A stretch of 37,593 nt of DNA from Lachnospiraceae bacterium (GCA_024697595.1 JAILFK010000028.1:1-37593); one strand, 5' to 3'; counted from the first letter of the stretch, positions 7,447 to 17,036 are shown. A program made the numbers and translations. Notes: a model not told the origin generated them from the sequence alone.

Positions 7447-8625
7447 CTATTTCATATCAGTGATATCATTTACAAAAACATAATAGACATCGCCGTAATC
7501 TTCGGTGTGACTAAAATGTCCATAGTCATCAATCCTGCGGACCTCACCGTCCTTGCGAATAATTCGGTAAATTACATGGTCCATATTTTCACCATTTTCA
7601 TCAGCAATCTGCTCATCAATGGACTCCTGAATTTCTGCGAAATCATCCGGATGAACCATTCCCTCAAAGGTGCCACCAGTCAATTTCATAAATTCATCCT
7701 TGGTGTCGCAACCGTAAATTTCTAGAATCATTCTATTAAAATACAACAGTTCACGATTTTCGCTCTCCTTGTAAATGAAAAATCCACCCGGAAGAACTTC
7801 CGCCATCTGCTGAATTACCGGCATTGTGTATTTTGACAACTCAAAATCTTCTGCAAAATGAAGCTTGTCAACAACATCATTTTCCAGATGAATATTGGCC
7901 AGCTGACTCGCGTAATAATGCTGTTTTTCAGTATACATTTTCTGATCAGCGATGCTTATAATCTCTTCGATTGTCGCATTCGGATAATCTTTTTGCCTAA
8001 CCATTCCGATGGAAATTGCAATTCCATTTATATGTTCGCCTTGCCAATTTGCAAGATTTCTCACCAACTCTTCTTTTCTTTTGGCAAATATATCCTCTTC
8101 CATCACAGCAATAACAATAAATTCGTCGCCGCCAAATCTAAAACATCTTCCATATCCGCCAAATGCTTTTACGATGCACTCCGCAGATCCTACCAACAAT
8201 TCATCTCCTGCTGCGTGCCCCAAAATATCATTGGTCTTCTTCAAACCATTTACATCCATCATCAGGATAAGTAAATTATCGTCCACATCTCCCTTGGCGA
8301 TTCGCTCGTCCAGCAGGTTGACATACTCATCATAAGCACGGCGATTTCCAAGGGAAGTCATCTTGTCCGAATAAGCAATTTCACGCACATGTTTCAACTC
8401 ATGATTTACTGAAAATGCCGACATAAAATTATAAACGACAAACACAATCGTCACGATCATATACACCAACAACGCCGTCGCCAAAATAATCATCTTATGC
8501 AATTCATCCCGACACATCATTATTGCGATAAAACCAAGCCATATCGTAATAATAAATTGTAAAACAATAAACACGCAATTGATAGAACAATAGCGCCTAC
8601 AACTTTTAAAGTTCAAAACCCTCAT
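7447..8625 (-). CDS. Membrane diguanylate cyclase (GGDEF) with C-terminal PAS domain
   Basis: 392 residues. Two membrane helices (about 15-38 and 44-68) lead into a GGDEF domain with DKMTSLGNRRAYDEY and an intact RFGGDEF active site (about residue 165). The usual upstream RxxD inhibitory site is absent (GGYG stands there). A PAS domain follows (about 275-392; ILEIYGCDTKDEF, VHPDDFAEI, VIYRIIRKDGEVRRIDDYG). PAS after GGDEF is the reverse of the usual order. It should make c-di-GMP from two GTP, without product inhibition through an I-site. It seems monocistronic; repeat array A lies upstream. Confidence 0.9.
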   Translation of the reverse strand: MRVLNFKSCRRYCSINCVFIVLQFIITIWLGFIAIMMCRDELHKMIILATALLVYMIVTIVFVVYNFMSAFSVNHELKHVREIAYSDKMTSLGNRRAYDEYVNLLDERIAKGDVDDNLLILMMDVNGLKKTNDILGHAAGDELLVGSAECIVKAFGGYGRCFRFGGDEFIVIAVMEEDIFAKRKEELVRNLANWQGEHINGIAISIGMVRQKDYPNATIEEIISIADQKMYTEKQHYYASQLANIHLENDVVDKLHFAEDFELSKYTMPVIQQMAEVLPGGFFIYKESENRELLYFNRMILEIYGCDTKDEFMKLTGGTFEGMVHPDDFAEIQESIDEQIADENGENMDHVIYRIIRKDGEVRRIDDYGHFSHTEDYGDVYYVFVNDITDMK

Positions 8626-8702
8626 TCCTCCACATATTCTTCATTAAGTCCTGATACATTGTAGCACTATTTGTTGAATTAGGCTATATGCGGAATAAAA
8701 AA

Positions 8703-9223
8703 GGCGGTAGCATCACCCGATTTTGGGTTTTGCTACCGCCCTTTCCATGAAACTCACCCCTGCATTGCGAACAGTGAGGCGGTAGCAGAAGATAGAATTC
8801 TCTTTTGCTACCGTCGCTCAAGCGTTGCGGGGCTTGGGTTTGACCTGATTCAGCGATTATTCGACCTAGTTTTTAATTATTTGGCCTAGTTTTAAACTAA
8901 ACAAGCGGTAGCATCACCCGATTTTGGTTTTTGCTACCGCCCTTTCCATGAAACTCACCCCTGCATTGCGAACAGTGAGGCGGTAGCAGAAGATAGAATT
9001 CTCTTTCGCTACCGTCGATCAAGCGTCGCGAAGCTTGGTTTTGACCTGTTCCTGCGATAGTTTGACCTGGTTTTGGCTTTGATTGACCTGTTTTTTACCA
9101 AGCAGGCGGTAGCATCACCCGATTTTGGGTTTTGCTACCGCCCTTTCTATGAAACTCACCCCTGCATTGCGAACAGTGAGGCGGTAGCAGAAGATAGAAT
9201 TCTCTTTTTCCTACCGTCGCTCA
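8703..9223 (+). repeat. Intergenic repeat array A (two full units plus a core)
   Basis: Units begin at 8703, 8904 and 9105: an exact 201-bp period, the last cut to its roughly 115-bp core. Each core has GGCGGTAGCA/TGCTACCGCC (hairpin 1), CTCAC/GTGAG (small hairpin), and a second GGCGGTAGCA with TGCTACCGTC (hairpin 2) around a loop with GAATTC. The tail has CAAGC/GCTTG (hairpin 3; complete in some units only), then three TTTGACCTG-like boxes. The stems lack a following T run, so they are not ordinary terminators. This fills the gap between 8625 and 9248. Confidence 0.9.
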
Positions 9224-9247
9224 CCTAATTTTATAATTCCATCTCAC

Positions 9248-9640
9248 CTAAAACTTCACGACCTCTGGCTCTGCTGTAAATGAGCTGAATGTTGCAACAG
9301 CATTTTTCAAATAGAACACTTCTGTGTTTTCATCTTCCGCTGAATACATCTGCTTCAAATCAGGATATGCATCAAGCATAGAAACCTTGGCCTCAACTCT
9401 ATCATCCTCTACCAATTCGCCTGCAACTCTAAGCCACTCAGCTCCCTTGCATGCACAAATCTCTACCTTTGGATTTGCATGAATCTGCTTCGATACATCC
9501 TTCACTTTTCCAGTTTGAATGTATAACTTTCCTTCAAAAATATGTATTGTTCCAAATGGTCTAACTCTAGGCTGATCACCATCTACAGTTGCCAAAAAAT
9601 ATGTCTGGGCCTCTTTTAAAAATTTCTCTACTCTCTCCAT
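9248..9640 (-). CDS. Pyridoxamine 5'-phosphate oxidase-like flavin-binding protein
   Basis: 130 residues. The start MERVEKFLKEAQTYFLATVD, then GDQPRVRPFG and KVKDVSKQIHANPKVEICA, is typical of the short split-barrel PNPOx-like family that binds FMN or F420-like flavins. The substrate is unknown; such proteins are often reductases. It is last in a likely operon with the methyltransferase and EF-hand genes (47 bp after the former). A good ribosome site (GGAGGG) precedes it. Confidence 0.8.
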   Translation of the reverse strand: MERVEKFLKEAQTYFLATVDGDQPRVRPFGTIHIFEGKLYIQTGKVKDVSKQIHANPKVEICACKGAEWLRVAGELVEDDRVEAKVSMLDAYPDLKQMYSAEDENTEVFYLKNAVATFSSFTAEPEVVKF

Positions 9641-9686
9641 GATTTTCCCTCCGTGATAATTTTTGTTGTCTCAAATCACCTTCATA

Positions 9687-10313
9687 TTACATCATCTCAA
9701 AAACCATCACAACATTTCTTTTCGTCTTTTCCTCAAATAAATCCTGGCAATCAATTTCATCCACAAATTGCATCTCATCAACAGTCATAAAATACGCTAC
9801 ATACTCATCCTGGGGATAATAGAAAAATAACCTCATCCTGCGCGGATTTGCATAATATGAATCCAATATTTTACTCAAGACTTTTCGCATAATTTCTATA
9901 GAAAATGGGTTGAAGAAAAAGAAACAAGTCGCATCATCAGGCACTTCATACTCCTCGGCATTTGACTTTACAAAACTGATTTCCCCCACAAGTTTCGCGT
10001 GCTTTTTGGCTCCCTCAAATTTGCGTAAATTATCATTTGCCAGAGTCCAAAATTCATCCATCATCTCGATTCCAACAGCTTTGCAACCGACCTTGTGACA
10101 CATGTAAAATGGCACTCGTCCCTTACCACAGCCATAGTCAATCAGGCAATCATCCTGTGAAATATAACCGCTTTCTGCCAGTCGTTCCAATACGGAATAG
10201 CTCGTCGGTTCATATGGAAAATGGTGATCATCCGAGAATTTATCATTTCTTCCTATGGTCTCAATATTTAATTCAGCGTCTTGTAAAAATTCGTTAAAAT
10301 CAGCCTTGTTCAT
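9687..10313 (-). CDS. Class I SAM-dependent methyltransferase
   Basis: 208 residues. Motif I is clear (CLIDYGCGKGRVPFY, about residue 57), followed by an acidic motif II (AVGIEMMDEF) and the FFFFNPFS motif IV strand. This is the Rossmann methyltransferase fold; the family resembles unassigned small-molecule methyltransferases. Its start lies 13 bp after the stop of the EF-hand gene with only a weak ribosome site (AGGAAA), suggesting translational coupling. The substrate cannot be named. Confidence 0.8.
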   Translation of the reverse strand: MNKADFNEFLQDAELNIETIGRNDKFSDDHHFPYEPTSYSVLERLAESGYISQDDCLIDYGCGKGRVPFYMCHKVGCKAVGIEMMDEFWTLANDNLRKFEGAKKHAKLVGEISFVKSNAEEYEVPDDATCFFFFNPFSIEIMRKVLSKILDSYYANPRRMRLFFYYPQDEYVAYFMTVDEMQFVDEIDCQDLFEEKTKRNVVMVFEMM

Positions 10314-10326
10314 CGTTTCCTATTTT

Positions 10327-11493
10327 TCAAATCGTCAAATCCACATGATTGATTGTGCCCACAGCGCCTGTACTCTCTTTTAAGAACACGCCGCTCTTGC
10401 GCACAATTCCCATAGTGTCATGCTCATCATTTTTCAAGCTGAATTGAGTATCAGCATTTCCCAGATAAATAGCACCCACGTCAGCACGCTTTATGCTGAT
10501 AAGTTGATCTGTGCCATCCTTGTCTTTCATCCAGACTTTCAAATCTTTGAAAATACTGTCATTTTCATCAATCCAACCATTTCCATCTTCATCATACGCC
10601 GCCAAATCCTTGAATCCGTCGCCACTTTTCGTGCCAAAAAGCTCAGATCCATCATTGATTTTACCGTCACCATTTTTGTCTATGGCAAGGAATCCACTTT
10701 CCTCTCCGGCAAATGATATTTCTTCCTTCTTGCCATCCGCATCCAAATCAAATAAATATTTCTGGTCAGATACTGAAACAACATTGGAATCAACGTTGAT
10801 AATTAGCGGATCACAAACCAGATATTCCTCCACGCTTAACGCATCAAACTTCTCCATGTATGCTCGGGACATGGTAAATTCCACTCCGAAATCAATACTT
10901 CTGCCATCTGCTGTGCGCACAATTCCCGTTGAGGCAAATGTTGTATCTTCGTACTCAGTTGTAAATCCAGAAACCGCCGTCACTCGTTGCATAACTGTTC
11001 CGCCGGAAGTGGTTCCAGCTATAACCTCGCGCCCTGCCTGAAGTTTAATGTTTAAACTCTCCACGCTGGCAGATGCTGAACTACTAAATTCACTTGTACG
11101 CAAATTCCGAACCTTGCCCACATGTTTTCTATCGCATGGTGGGAGCTCCTCGCCTCGTAAAATCGCAAGCATTCTTTTAAGCATCGCAATCTCAAAATCA
11201 TCCTCTGATTCATAAACACCATTTTCCTCATTGGCCTTTTGAATCTCCTGATTATGCTTAATATTTTCAAGCATACTCTGAGCCTGATTCCAATCATTTT
11301 GTCGACGATTACTCTCCTTGTACTCCTTCATACTCTCAACGTATGAGGCCTCTTCTCGTCCTGCTGAAATTGTAAGAATTGCTCCGGGTAAATCTGCAGA
11401 TGCTCTAGCCTCAATGCTAGCAGACTCCTTGTAGGTGTACGAAAACAAATCATGGCTTGACGCCATCTTCACCGAACTGTCTAAAATCTTCAT
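10327..11493 (-). CDS. EF-hand / calcium-binding repeat protein, cytoplasmic-looking
   Basis: 388 residues with no signal peptide. The first 150 residues are polar and helical with long charged stretches. The C-terminal part has a DLDADGKKEEI motif, then two EF-hand-like loops: DKNGDGKINDGSE (about 271) and DEDGNGWIDEND (about 295), the second closest to a canonical 12-residue loop. Proteins with this arrangement occur in Lachnospiraceae, but I know no assigned function. It heads the operon with the methyltransferase and PNPOx-like genes. Confidence 0.7.
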   Translation of the reverse strand: MKILDSSVKMASSHDLFSYTYKESASIEARASADLPGAILTISAGREEASYVESMKEYKESNRRQNDWNQAQSMLENIKHNQEIQKANEENGVYESEDDFEIAMLKRMLAILRGEELPPCDRKHVGKVRNLRTSEFSSSASASVESLNIKLQAGREVIAGTTSGGTVMQRVTAVSGFTTEYEDTTFASTGIVRTADGRSIDFGVEFTMSRAYMEKFDALSVEEYLVCDPLIINVDSNVVSVSDQKYLFDLDADGKKEEISFAGEESGFLAIDKNGDGKINDGSELFGTKSGDGFKDLAAYDEDGNGWIDENDSIFKDLKVWMKDKDGTDQLISIKRADVGAIYLGNADTQFSLKNDEHDTMGIVRKSGVFLKESTGAVGTINHVDLTI

Positions 11494-11606
11494 ATTGGAC
11501 TCCTTTCCAAATTGCTGGTAAATCCTTTTACCGTGTTTATAAAGATCTGATACATACTATATAATTCTTATCGGCTTTTATGTGAAATGTTTTATAGCTA
11601 TTAAGA

Positions 11607-12289
11607 GATTTTTGGGTTTTGCTACCGCCCTTTCCATGAAACTCACCCCTGCAATACGAACGATGAGGCGGTAGCAGAGAATAGAATTCTCTTTTCCTAC
11701 CGCCCTTCAAGCGTCGCGGGGCTTGGATTTGACCTGATCCTGCGATGATTTGACCTGGTTTTTGCTGATTTGACCTGGTTTTAAACCAAGCAGGCGGTAG
11801 CATCACCCGATTTTGCCATTTGCTACCGCCCTTTCCATGAAACTCACCCCTGCAATGCGAACAGTGAGGCGGTAGCAGAAGATAGAATTCTCTTTTCCTA
11901 CCGTCCATCAAGCGTCGCGGGGCTTAGATTTGACCTGTTCCTGCGATGGTTTGACCTGGTTTTAAACCAAGCAGGCGGTAGCAACACCCGTTTTTGCCAT
12001 TTGCTACCGCCCTTTCCATATAACTCACCCCTTCGTTGCGAACAGTGAGGCGGTAGCAGATATGTCATTTCTCTTTTCCTACCGCCCATTAAACGTCGCG
12101 GGGCTTAGATTTGACCTGTTCCTGCGATGGTTTGACCTGGTTTTTGCTGATTTGACCTGGTTTTAAACCAAGCAGGCGGTAGCATCACCCGATTTTACCA
12201 TTTGCTACCGCCCTTTCCATGAAACTCACCACTGAAATGCGAACGATGAGGCGGTAGCAGAAGATAGAATTCTCTTTTGCTACCGCCAC
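11607..12289 (+). repeat. Intergenic repeat array B (one truncated and three further cores)
   Basis: A 5'-truncated unit from about 11607, then units at 11793, 11974 and 12175. Spacings are 181 and 201 bp; the 20-bp difference is one TTTGACCTG box (two versus three). The unit at 11974 has a changed hairpin-2 loop (GAATTC lost) but keeps the stem. All units have the same orientation as the other arrays. It fills the 845-bp gap between the EF-hand gene start and the end of the amine-oxidation operon; nothing else was seen in the gap. Confidence 0.9.
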
Positions 12290-12338
12290 TTCACTATACT
12301 ATTCAAATCTTGAGATCTATCTAACCAACACATTCCCC

Positions 12339-13481
12339 CTAGAACAAATATGGGCTATCCCATAAGTTCAACTTTGTTCCGATTCCAAGTTCCTTGGCTT
12401 TTTCATAACATTTCTTACCCCAAGCCACGTCCTCTACTGGCATTCCACCAACTGAGTAGATGATAACTTCATCATCAGATGTTCTTCCTTCAGCTTTTCC
12501 AGAAAGGATTGCTCCTAAATTGATAATCTTGTCCTTTGAAAGCTTGCCGTCATGAACCAAATCTAACCATAAGCATCCCGGGATGTAAACTGTGTTGTAT
12601 GTTGGGTATGGATACTCTTCTGACCATGCTTCGTACAACTTGATGTTATCGCAAACCAACTTTGCTTTACCACTACAGATATACTCATCTGTGAAATCAC
12701 ATGAACCTGGCACACAGAAAAGTGCTCCTGGCTTTATCCACTCCTCTTTCACCTGTGGATATTGAGATCTGTCCATTCCCATACTTGTTGAAGTTGCAAA
12801 ACTCAATATATCTGAATCTCTTACGCATTCCTCAAGTGTGTCAACAACCTTGATTGTCTTAAACTGTGGTAAATTTTCTTTTACAAACTCAACACATCTA
12901 TCAATTGACGCTTTACTTCTTCCCTTAATCTTTAATGTATCAAGTGTAGGTCTAAGTGCGGCAAATGTTTCAATTGCTGTGATATTAATAACTCCAGGTC
13001 CAACAATTCCAAGCACCTTGGCATCCTTTACAGCAAGATTTTTTACACCTACACCCGGAATTCCTGATGTACGATAAGCTGAAAGTAAGTTAGCTGACAT
13101 CAAAGAAAGTGGAGCTCCTGTTTCCTTATCATTTAACATAACCATAAGGATTGATCGTGGAAGTCCTTTGTCTCTATTTTCAACATTTGAACCATACCAC
13201 TTCATTCCCGCCATATCTGTCTCACCACCTACGTATGCAGGCATGGCCATAAATCTACGATCTGGGCCATTCTTTGGCATGTTTGGAAACTTTGGATTAT
13301 CTGGGAAAGTAATCATTGTTCCATGAGAGTTTCCATTTTCACCTCCCATTAAGTAATCGCCTTCATCCAATGTGATAAGCAACTCTTCCATGCAATCTGT
13401 ACATCCAACAACATCATTTACACCAGCCTCAATCATATCTGGCTCACTTAAATATAAAATATCCAAACTTGTATCACTCAT
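12339..13481 (-). CDS. Ornithine cyclodeaminase / mu-crystallin family enzyme
   Basis: 380 residues behind AGGAGG. Family marks include KWYGSN (about 94), YRTSGIPGVGVKNLA (about 137) and the NAD-binding GIVGPGVINITAIE (about 158, with GPG in place of the usual GxG). The family comprises ornithine cyclodeaminase, ketimine and imine reductases and opine-type dehydrogenases. It is longer than typical members (about 330) with an extra C-terminal segment. I recall that close relatives carry the database name tyramine oxidase subunit B; that name cannot be verified from sequence. It is last gene of the amine/amino acid oxidation operon, 16 bp after the permease. Confidence 0.8.
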   Translation of the reverse strand: MSDTSLDILYLSEPDMIEAGVNDVVGCTDCMEELLITLDEGDYLMGGENGNSHGTMITFPDNPKFPNMPKNGPDRRFMAMPAYVGGETDMAGMKWYGSNVENRDKGLPRSILMVMLNDKETGAPLSLMSANLLSAYRTSGIPGVGVKNLAVKDAKVLGIVGPGVINITAIETFAALRPTLDTLKIKGRSKASIDRCVEFVKENLPQFKTIKVVDTLEECVRDSDILSFATSTSMGMDRSQYPQVKEEWIKPGALFCVPGSCDFTDEYICSGKAKLVCDNIKLYEAWSEEYPYPTYNTVYIPGCLWLDLVHDGKLSKDKIINLGAILSGKAEGRTSDDEVIIYSVGGMPVEDVAWGKKCYEKAKELGIGTKLNLWDSPYLF

Positions 13482-13497
13482 GTCTATTTCCTCCTAT

Positions 13498-14925
13498 TTA
13501 TCCAACCTTTTCATTTATCATTTTCTTCACCTTATTTTTGGTGCGATACTCGTGATATAAATCATTTTCCATAGCCATAACTTCCTTGATGGCGTATGGC
13601 TTAAACATCGGCCTTTTCAGTTTTACTTTCACCCAGATAAATGAGTAAACACCCAAAACTGCAAGCACAACTAAAACTACTTTATACAGTGAAAGCTTCA
13701 CGTCCCAACTTGGATCGATATTGTATATCATGTAGGCCGAGCCCAGCATTCCAAGAATCGGAACTGTGTACCCCAATGGCGTCTTGAAGTTTCGCGGAGC
13801 ATTTGCCAACCTCTTTCTCAAGATAATTACATTGAGGTTTGAAATGATATAACTTATCAACCAAAGCACTGCCAACACTGAAATCATGTATGAAATAGAT
13901 GATGTTGATGACAAGCCTGTGACGTTTAATATGGTAAATATTGCTGTCTCCAACAAGATTCCAACAAAAGGTGCGCCCTTTTTATTCACCTTTTGGAAGA
14001 CCTTTGGCAACAAACCAATTTTGGACATTCCCATCAAGATATATGCAAGAGAGCCCATAACTGTATTTACTGAGCTGATCGCTGCCAACAATGTGATTAC
14101 CAACATCCAATATTTTCCAAGTGGTCCCAACAAAACTTGTCCGTATAGCATCTGTGGTGTTGTGTGGTTTGCCAGTGTGCCCCAATCTGTGTAATTTTTA
14201 AATCCAAGTGTCAAAAGTGTCTGCATTCCGAAAATAATCAACATTGAAAGTACCATTCCCAGTGGAATATCTCGTTTTGCATTTTTACAACTCTTGGTCA
14301 ATGGAACTACATATTCTCCTCCGACGAAGAGGAAGAATGCCACACCGCACAATCCTGTCACGCTCTTAAAATCAGTTGCCAATGCCGCTGGTTGTTCAAC
14401 GATTTCTCCTGTTCCAATTCCAAGTGCTCCCATAACGCCCATTGCAACTATGGATATGATAAGTGCATATGCCACAAAGTCCTGAACCTTGATAAACACG
14501 TCCACACCGTTTAGGTTTGTTATGCTAAGAAATGCTATCAAAATCACAGTGAATACCCATGCCGGTATTCCGTAGCTGGAAAATATTTCTGCAAATGTAT
14601 TTCCAAAAACAGCTCCCTCTACCGAACCTGCCAAGGAGTTACACAATAGATATCCTCCAACCATGCAAATAATTGTGACAAATGGTCCCACACAAGCCAA
14701 TGAAAACTGAGCAAGTCCACCTGTTAAGTTCGGCATCAATGCATTTAATTCTGCTATGGATAAAAGTGTCAAAATATTTACCACACAAGCAATTGCCATT
14801 GTTATGATAAATGGTGTTCCTATGCTTCCTGCACCGATTCCTAATGTCAACAAACAACTGGATGCAACTACCAGACCGACGCCGGTAGCAATTACACTAC
14901 CCAGTCCTATTTTTTTCTCATTCAT
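13498..14925 (-). CDS. APC superfamily amino acid/amine permease
   Basis: 475 residues with about 12 membrane helices. The N-terminal GLGSVIATGVGLVVASSCLL and the helix with VGGEYVVPLTKSCKNAKRDI are typical of amino acid-polyamine-organocation transporters. It starts behind GGAGGTGAT. In this operon it most likely brings in the amino acid or amine that the oxidoreductases use. The PII-family gene directly upstream (124 bp) suggests control of uptake. Confidence 0.85.
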   Translation of the reverse strand: MNEKKIGLGSVIATGVGLVVASSCLLTLGIGAGSIGTPFIITMAIACVVNILTLLSIAELNALMPNLTGGLAQFSLACVGPFVTIICMVGGYLLCNSLAGSVEGAVFGNTFAEIFSSYGIPAWVFTVILIAFLSITNLNGVDVFIKVQDFVAYALIISIVAMGVMGALGIGTGEIVEQPAALATDFKSVTGLCGVAFFLFVGGEYVVPLTKSCKNAKRDIPLGMVLSMLIIFGMQTLLTLGFKNYTDWGTLANHTTPQMLYGQVLLGPLGKYWMLVITLLAAISSVNTVMGSLAYILMGMSKIGLLPKVFQKVNKKGAPFVGILLETAIFTILNVTGLSSTSSISYMISVLAVLWLISYIISNLNVIILRKRLANAPRNFKTPLGYTVPILGMLGSAYMIYNIDPSWDVKLSLYKVVLVVLAVLGVYSFIWVKVKLKRPMFKPYAIKEVMAMENDLYHEYRTKNKVKKMINEKVG

Positions 14926-15048
14926 ACGCGATCACCTCCGCTGATTTAACTCACCTTCCTCCCAAACATCGTTCCTTCTCCTAATCAAGCAGCAATTTTC
15001 CTTTTATCGACTTTTAATCTAATGTCTTTTTTTATCTGTCGAAAACTC

Positions 15049-15426
15049 TTAATCTAACTCGCCTTCCACAAGGGCGTCTGTCCCCTCCTCGCCCGTTCTT
15101 ACGCGAATTGCATTGGTCACTGGTGAGACAAATATTTTTCCATCTCCGATATGACCTGTGTACAAAGATTTTCCAACGAAATCCAAGAAATCATTTACCT
15201 CCTTTGATGGAAGTACGACCATAACCACCTGCTTTAAAAGAAGTTTTGGTTCCTCATTCTTGCCTATTTCATACTCCTCTGTACCCATCTGAACTCCGCA
15301 ACCCATAGCGTTATAGATTGTCATTCCGGTGATTCCAAATCTTCCAAATTCCCTGGTGAGCTCAGCCACCTTTGCTTCATTTGTGATAATTTCTACTTTT
15401 GATAATTCTTCAACTGCTACATTCAT
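15049..15426 (-). CDS. PII-family nitrogen regulatory protein with altered T-loop
   Basis: 125 residues. The C-terminal signature HIGDGKIFVSPVTNAIRVRTGEEG and the GITGMTIYNAMGCG segment are clear PII. The T-loop differs: it is shorter than in GlnB/GlnK (GVQMGTEEYEIGKNEEP), although a tyrosine is present. PII trimers sense ATP/ADP and 2-oxoglutarate and bind transporters or enzymes. No amt gene is nearby; it sits between an APC permease and an FAD oxidoreductase, so its partner may be the permease. Ribosome site GGAGGTG. Confidence 0.8.
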   Translation of the reverse strand: MNVAVEELSKVEIITNEAKVAELTREFGRFGITGMTIYNAMGCGVQMGTEEYEIGKNEEPKLLLKQVVMVVLPSKEVNDFLDFVGKSLYTGHIGDGKIFVSPVTNAIRVRTGEEGTDALVEGELD

Positions 15427-15444
15427 AGGAACACCTCCATTTTC

Positions 15445-16587
15445 TTAAATTTTTGCCGCGAATCTTCCGTATCTTAAACCTGAAATATCCACGGTTGTTT
15501 TTCCTTCATCAATCAGCATTGCCAACTGCTCTCCAACTGCTGGCGCGATTCCAAATCCATGTCCGGAAAATGCACATGCAACAACAAGTCCTGGCACCTC
15601 ATCCACAAATCCAAGTACCGGCACGCCGTCCTGGCAAATGTCCAAATACCCTGCCCAAGTTCTTACAATCTTGGCATCTTCTAGCGCTGGGAAATATTTC
15701 ATAATACCTCGACAAATGCAAGGTGCTGTAATTGAAGCATTTCCCGGAGAGTTCTTTGGACCTGTGTCCTTATTATTTAATTCCAATCCAGACATTCCTC
15801 CGAATACGAATGAACCGTGATCAGATTGATGACCATAAAAATCAGCTTCCGCTGTTCCAAGCATCTGGTTAAACATTGGTGGTTCCGCCTCTGTCACCAG
15901 ACATTCACAGAGCTCTTTGTGCATTGGCACGTCGACTCCGATTGTTCCGAGAATCTCTCTTGATTCATAGCCTGCTGCCACTACAACATAATCGCCAGCG
16001 TACACATTTTCCTCTGTGTATACTTCCCTTAAACGGCCTTTTATTTTTCTCAACTTAACAACCTTTTCGCCAGTTATAAAACGCACGCCCATCTCTCTGG
16101 CTTTTTTGTAAAATGCTAATGTTGTGACCATTGGGTTTGCATGTCCATCTGTCGGACACCAGCTGGCACAGATTACCTCGTCTGATAAATGTGGATTAAT
16201 TTCTTTTATCTCATCTGCATCTATCATTTTTACACCTAGCCCACAGGCAACCGCTCTGTCTGTAAGCCCCTGTAAAATTTTTCTATGTTCCTCGGTCTTG
16301 CCAAGTCGAAGGTTTCCTTCCTTGTGATACTCACAATCGACTCCCAACTCCTCAGAAAGATTTGGCCACAAATTTTCTATTCCATACATGGCAAGTGGTA
16401 ACTCTCTAGGATCTCTTCCTGACTGTCGAACACCGCCACCATTTCTTGAAGATCCACCATTTCCAATGTTGTCACTTCCCTCAAGAACGATTACGCTCTT
16501 TCCTCTTTTTCTCAAATAATAACTGATTGCACATCCTATGACGCCGCCGCCAACGATGATTACATCTGCCTTGTTCTCTTTACTCAT
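15445..16587 (-). CDS. FAD-dependent amino acid/amine oxidoreductase (DadA/HcnC/SoxB-like)
   Basis: 380 residues. An N-terminal dinucleotide fold (ADVIIVGGGVIGCAISYYL) is followed by GNGGSSRNGGGVRQ, a flavin-contact stretch typical of DAO-family enzymes, and a C-terminal second FAD contact (GHGFGIAPAVGE). It is the catalytic subunit type found with HcnB/SoxA-like partners in heteromeric glycine, proline, hydroxyproline, sarcosine and opine dehydrogenases. Electrons from substrate oxidation would pass to the other subunits. It lies 18 bp before the PII gene. The substrate is not decided by sequence. Confidence 0.85.
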   Translation of the reverse strand: MSKENKADVIIVGGGVIGCAISYYLRKRGKSVIVLEGSDNIGNGGSSRNGGGVRQSGRDPRELPLAMYGIENLWPNLSEELGVDCEYHKEGNLRLGKTEEHRKILQGLTDRAVACGLGVKMIDADEIKEINPHLSDEVICASWCPTDGHANPMVTTLAFYKKAREMGVRFITGEKVVKLRKIKGRLREVYTEENVYAGDYVVVAAGYESREILGTIGVDVPMHKELCECLVTEAEPPMFNQMLGTAEADFYGHQSDHGSFVFGGMSGLELNNKDTGPKNSPGNASITAPCICRGIMKYFPALEDAKIVRTWAGYLDICQDGVPVLGFVDEVPGLVVACAFSGHGFGIAPAVGEQLAMLIDEGKTTVDISGLRYGRFAAKI

Positions 16588-16677
16588 TGATTCACCTCCA
16601 GCATACGGTTTGCACCGCTATCTCTATATCTTGGCCACCTCGTCTCAATCAATTTGCGACTTCGCGGCTTCGATTTT

Positions 16678-17004
16678 CTAGCTTGCCTCAGCCTCGGAAG
16701 CCAGCACCTTCATCTCAGTTGGTCTCATAGGAGATCTGGCTGTTGCCGGCTCAAGCTCTGCCGGTGAGACACCAAGTTCTCTAGCAACAATTCCCTTTAC
16801 CAACTTTGAACAAGTCTGCCCCTGACATAGGCCCATGCCTGTTCGTAAATATCTTCTAATCTCTGTCAAAGTCCACATGCCGTCATGCACTGCTCTTCGA
16901 ATCTCACCCTTGGTTATCTCTTCGCATCTGCAAATCAACATATCGTCATCTGGCTGTGGTACAAATTCTCCCAACTCTATCGATCTATCTATCACCTTAT
17001 CCAT
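16678..17004 (-). CDS. BFD-like [2Fe-2S]-binding subunit
   Basis: 108 residues from ATG at 17004, chosen because AAAGGAG lies 8 nt before it; an in-frame ATG at 17028 has no ribosome site. Four cysteines bind a [2Fe-2S] cluster: CRC (about 23-25), then CQGQTC (about 58-63), within the BFD-like fold (EEITKGEIRRAVHDG, RTGMGLCQGQTC). In many sarcosine oxidase- and HcnB-type enzymes this domain is fused to the alpha subunit; here it is a separate gene between the two flavoproteins. The C-terminal tail resembles the linker in fused forms (RSPMRPT). Confidence 0.85.
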   Translation of the reverse strand: MDKVIDRSIELGEFVPQPDDDMLICRCEEITKGEIRRAVHDGMWTLTEIRRYLRTGMGLCQGQTCSKLVKGIVARELGVSPAELEPATARSPMRPTEMKVLASEAEAS

Positions 17005-17036
17005 TGCTAAAACTCCTTTCATTTTCACGCCATCTC

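Noticed and set aside
8626-8702. c-di-GMP riboswitch near the diguanylate cyclase
   Set aside because: No GEMM-like conserved core was found before the gene.
8703-8742. Hairpin 1 of the repeat as a rho-independent terminator
   Set aside because: The stem is strong but is followed by CTTTCC on the plus strand and by no T run on the minus strand.
8703-9223. CRISPR array
   Set aside because: The repeated units are 180-201 bp with nearly identical content throughout; there are no short repeats with unique spacers and no cas genes.
11537-12089. Minus-strand open frames running through repeat array B (GRKREFY-, CRGEFHGKGGSK-like peptides)
   Set aside because: They arise from the repeats themselves, 201 being a multiple of 3. 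They have no ribosome sites, are broken by the 181-bp units, and one runs past the array. A C-x-x-C pair is present but not kept in all copies.
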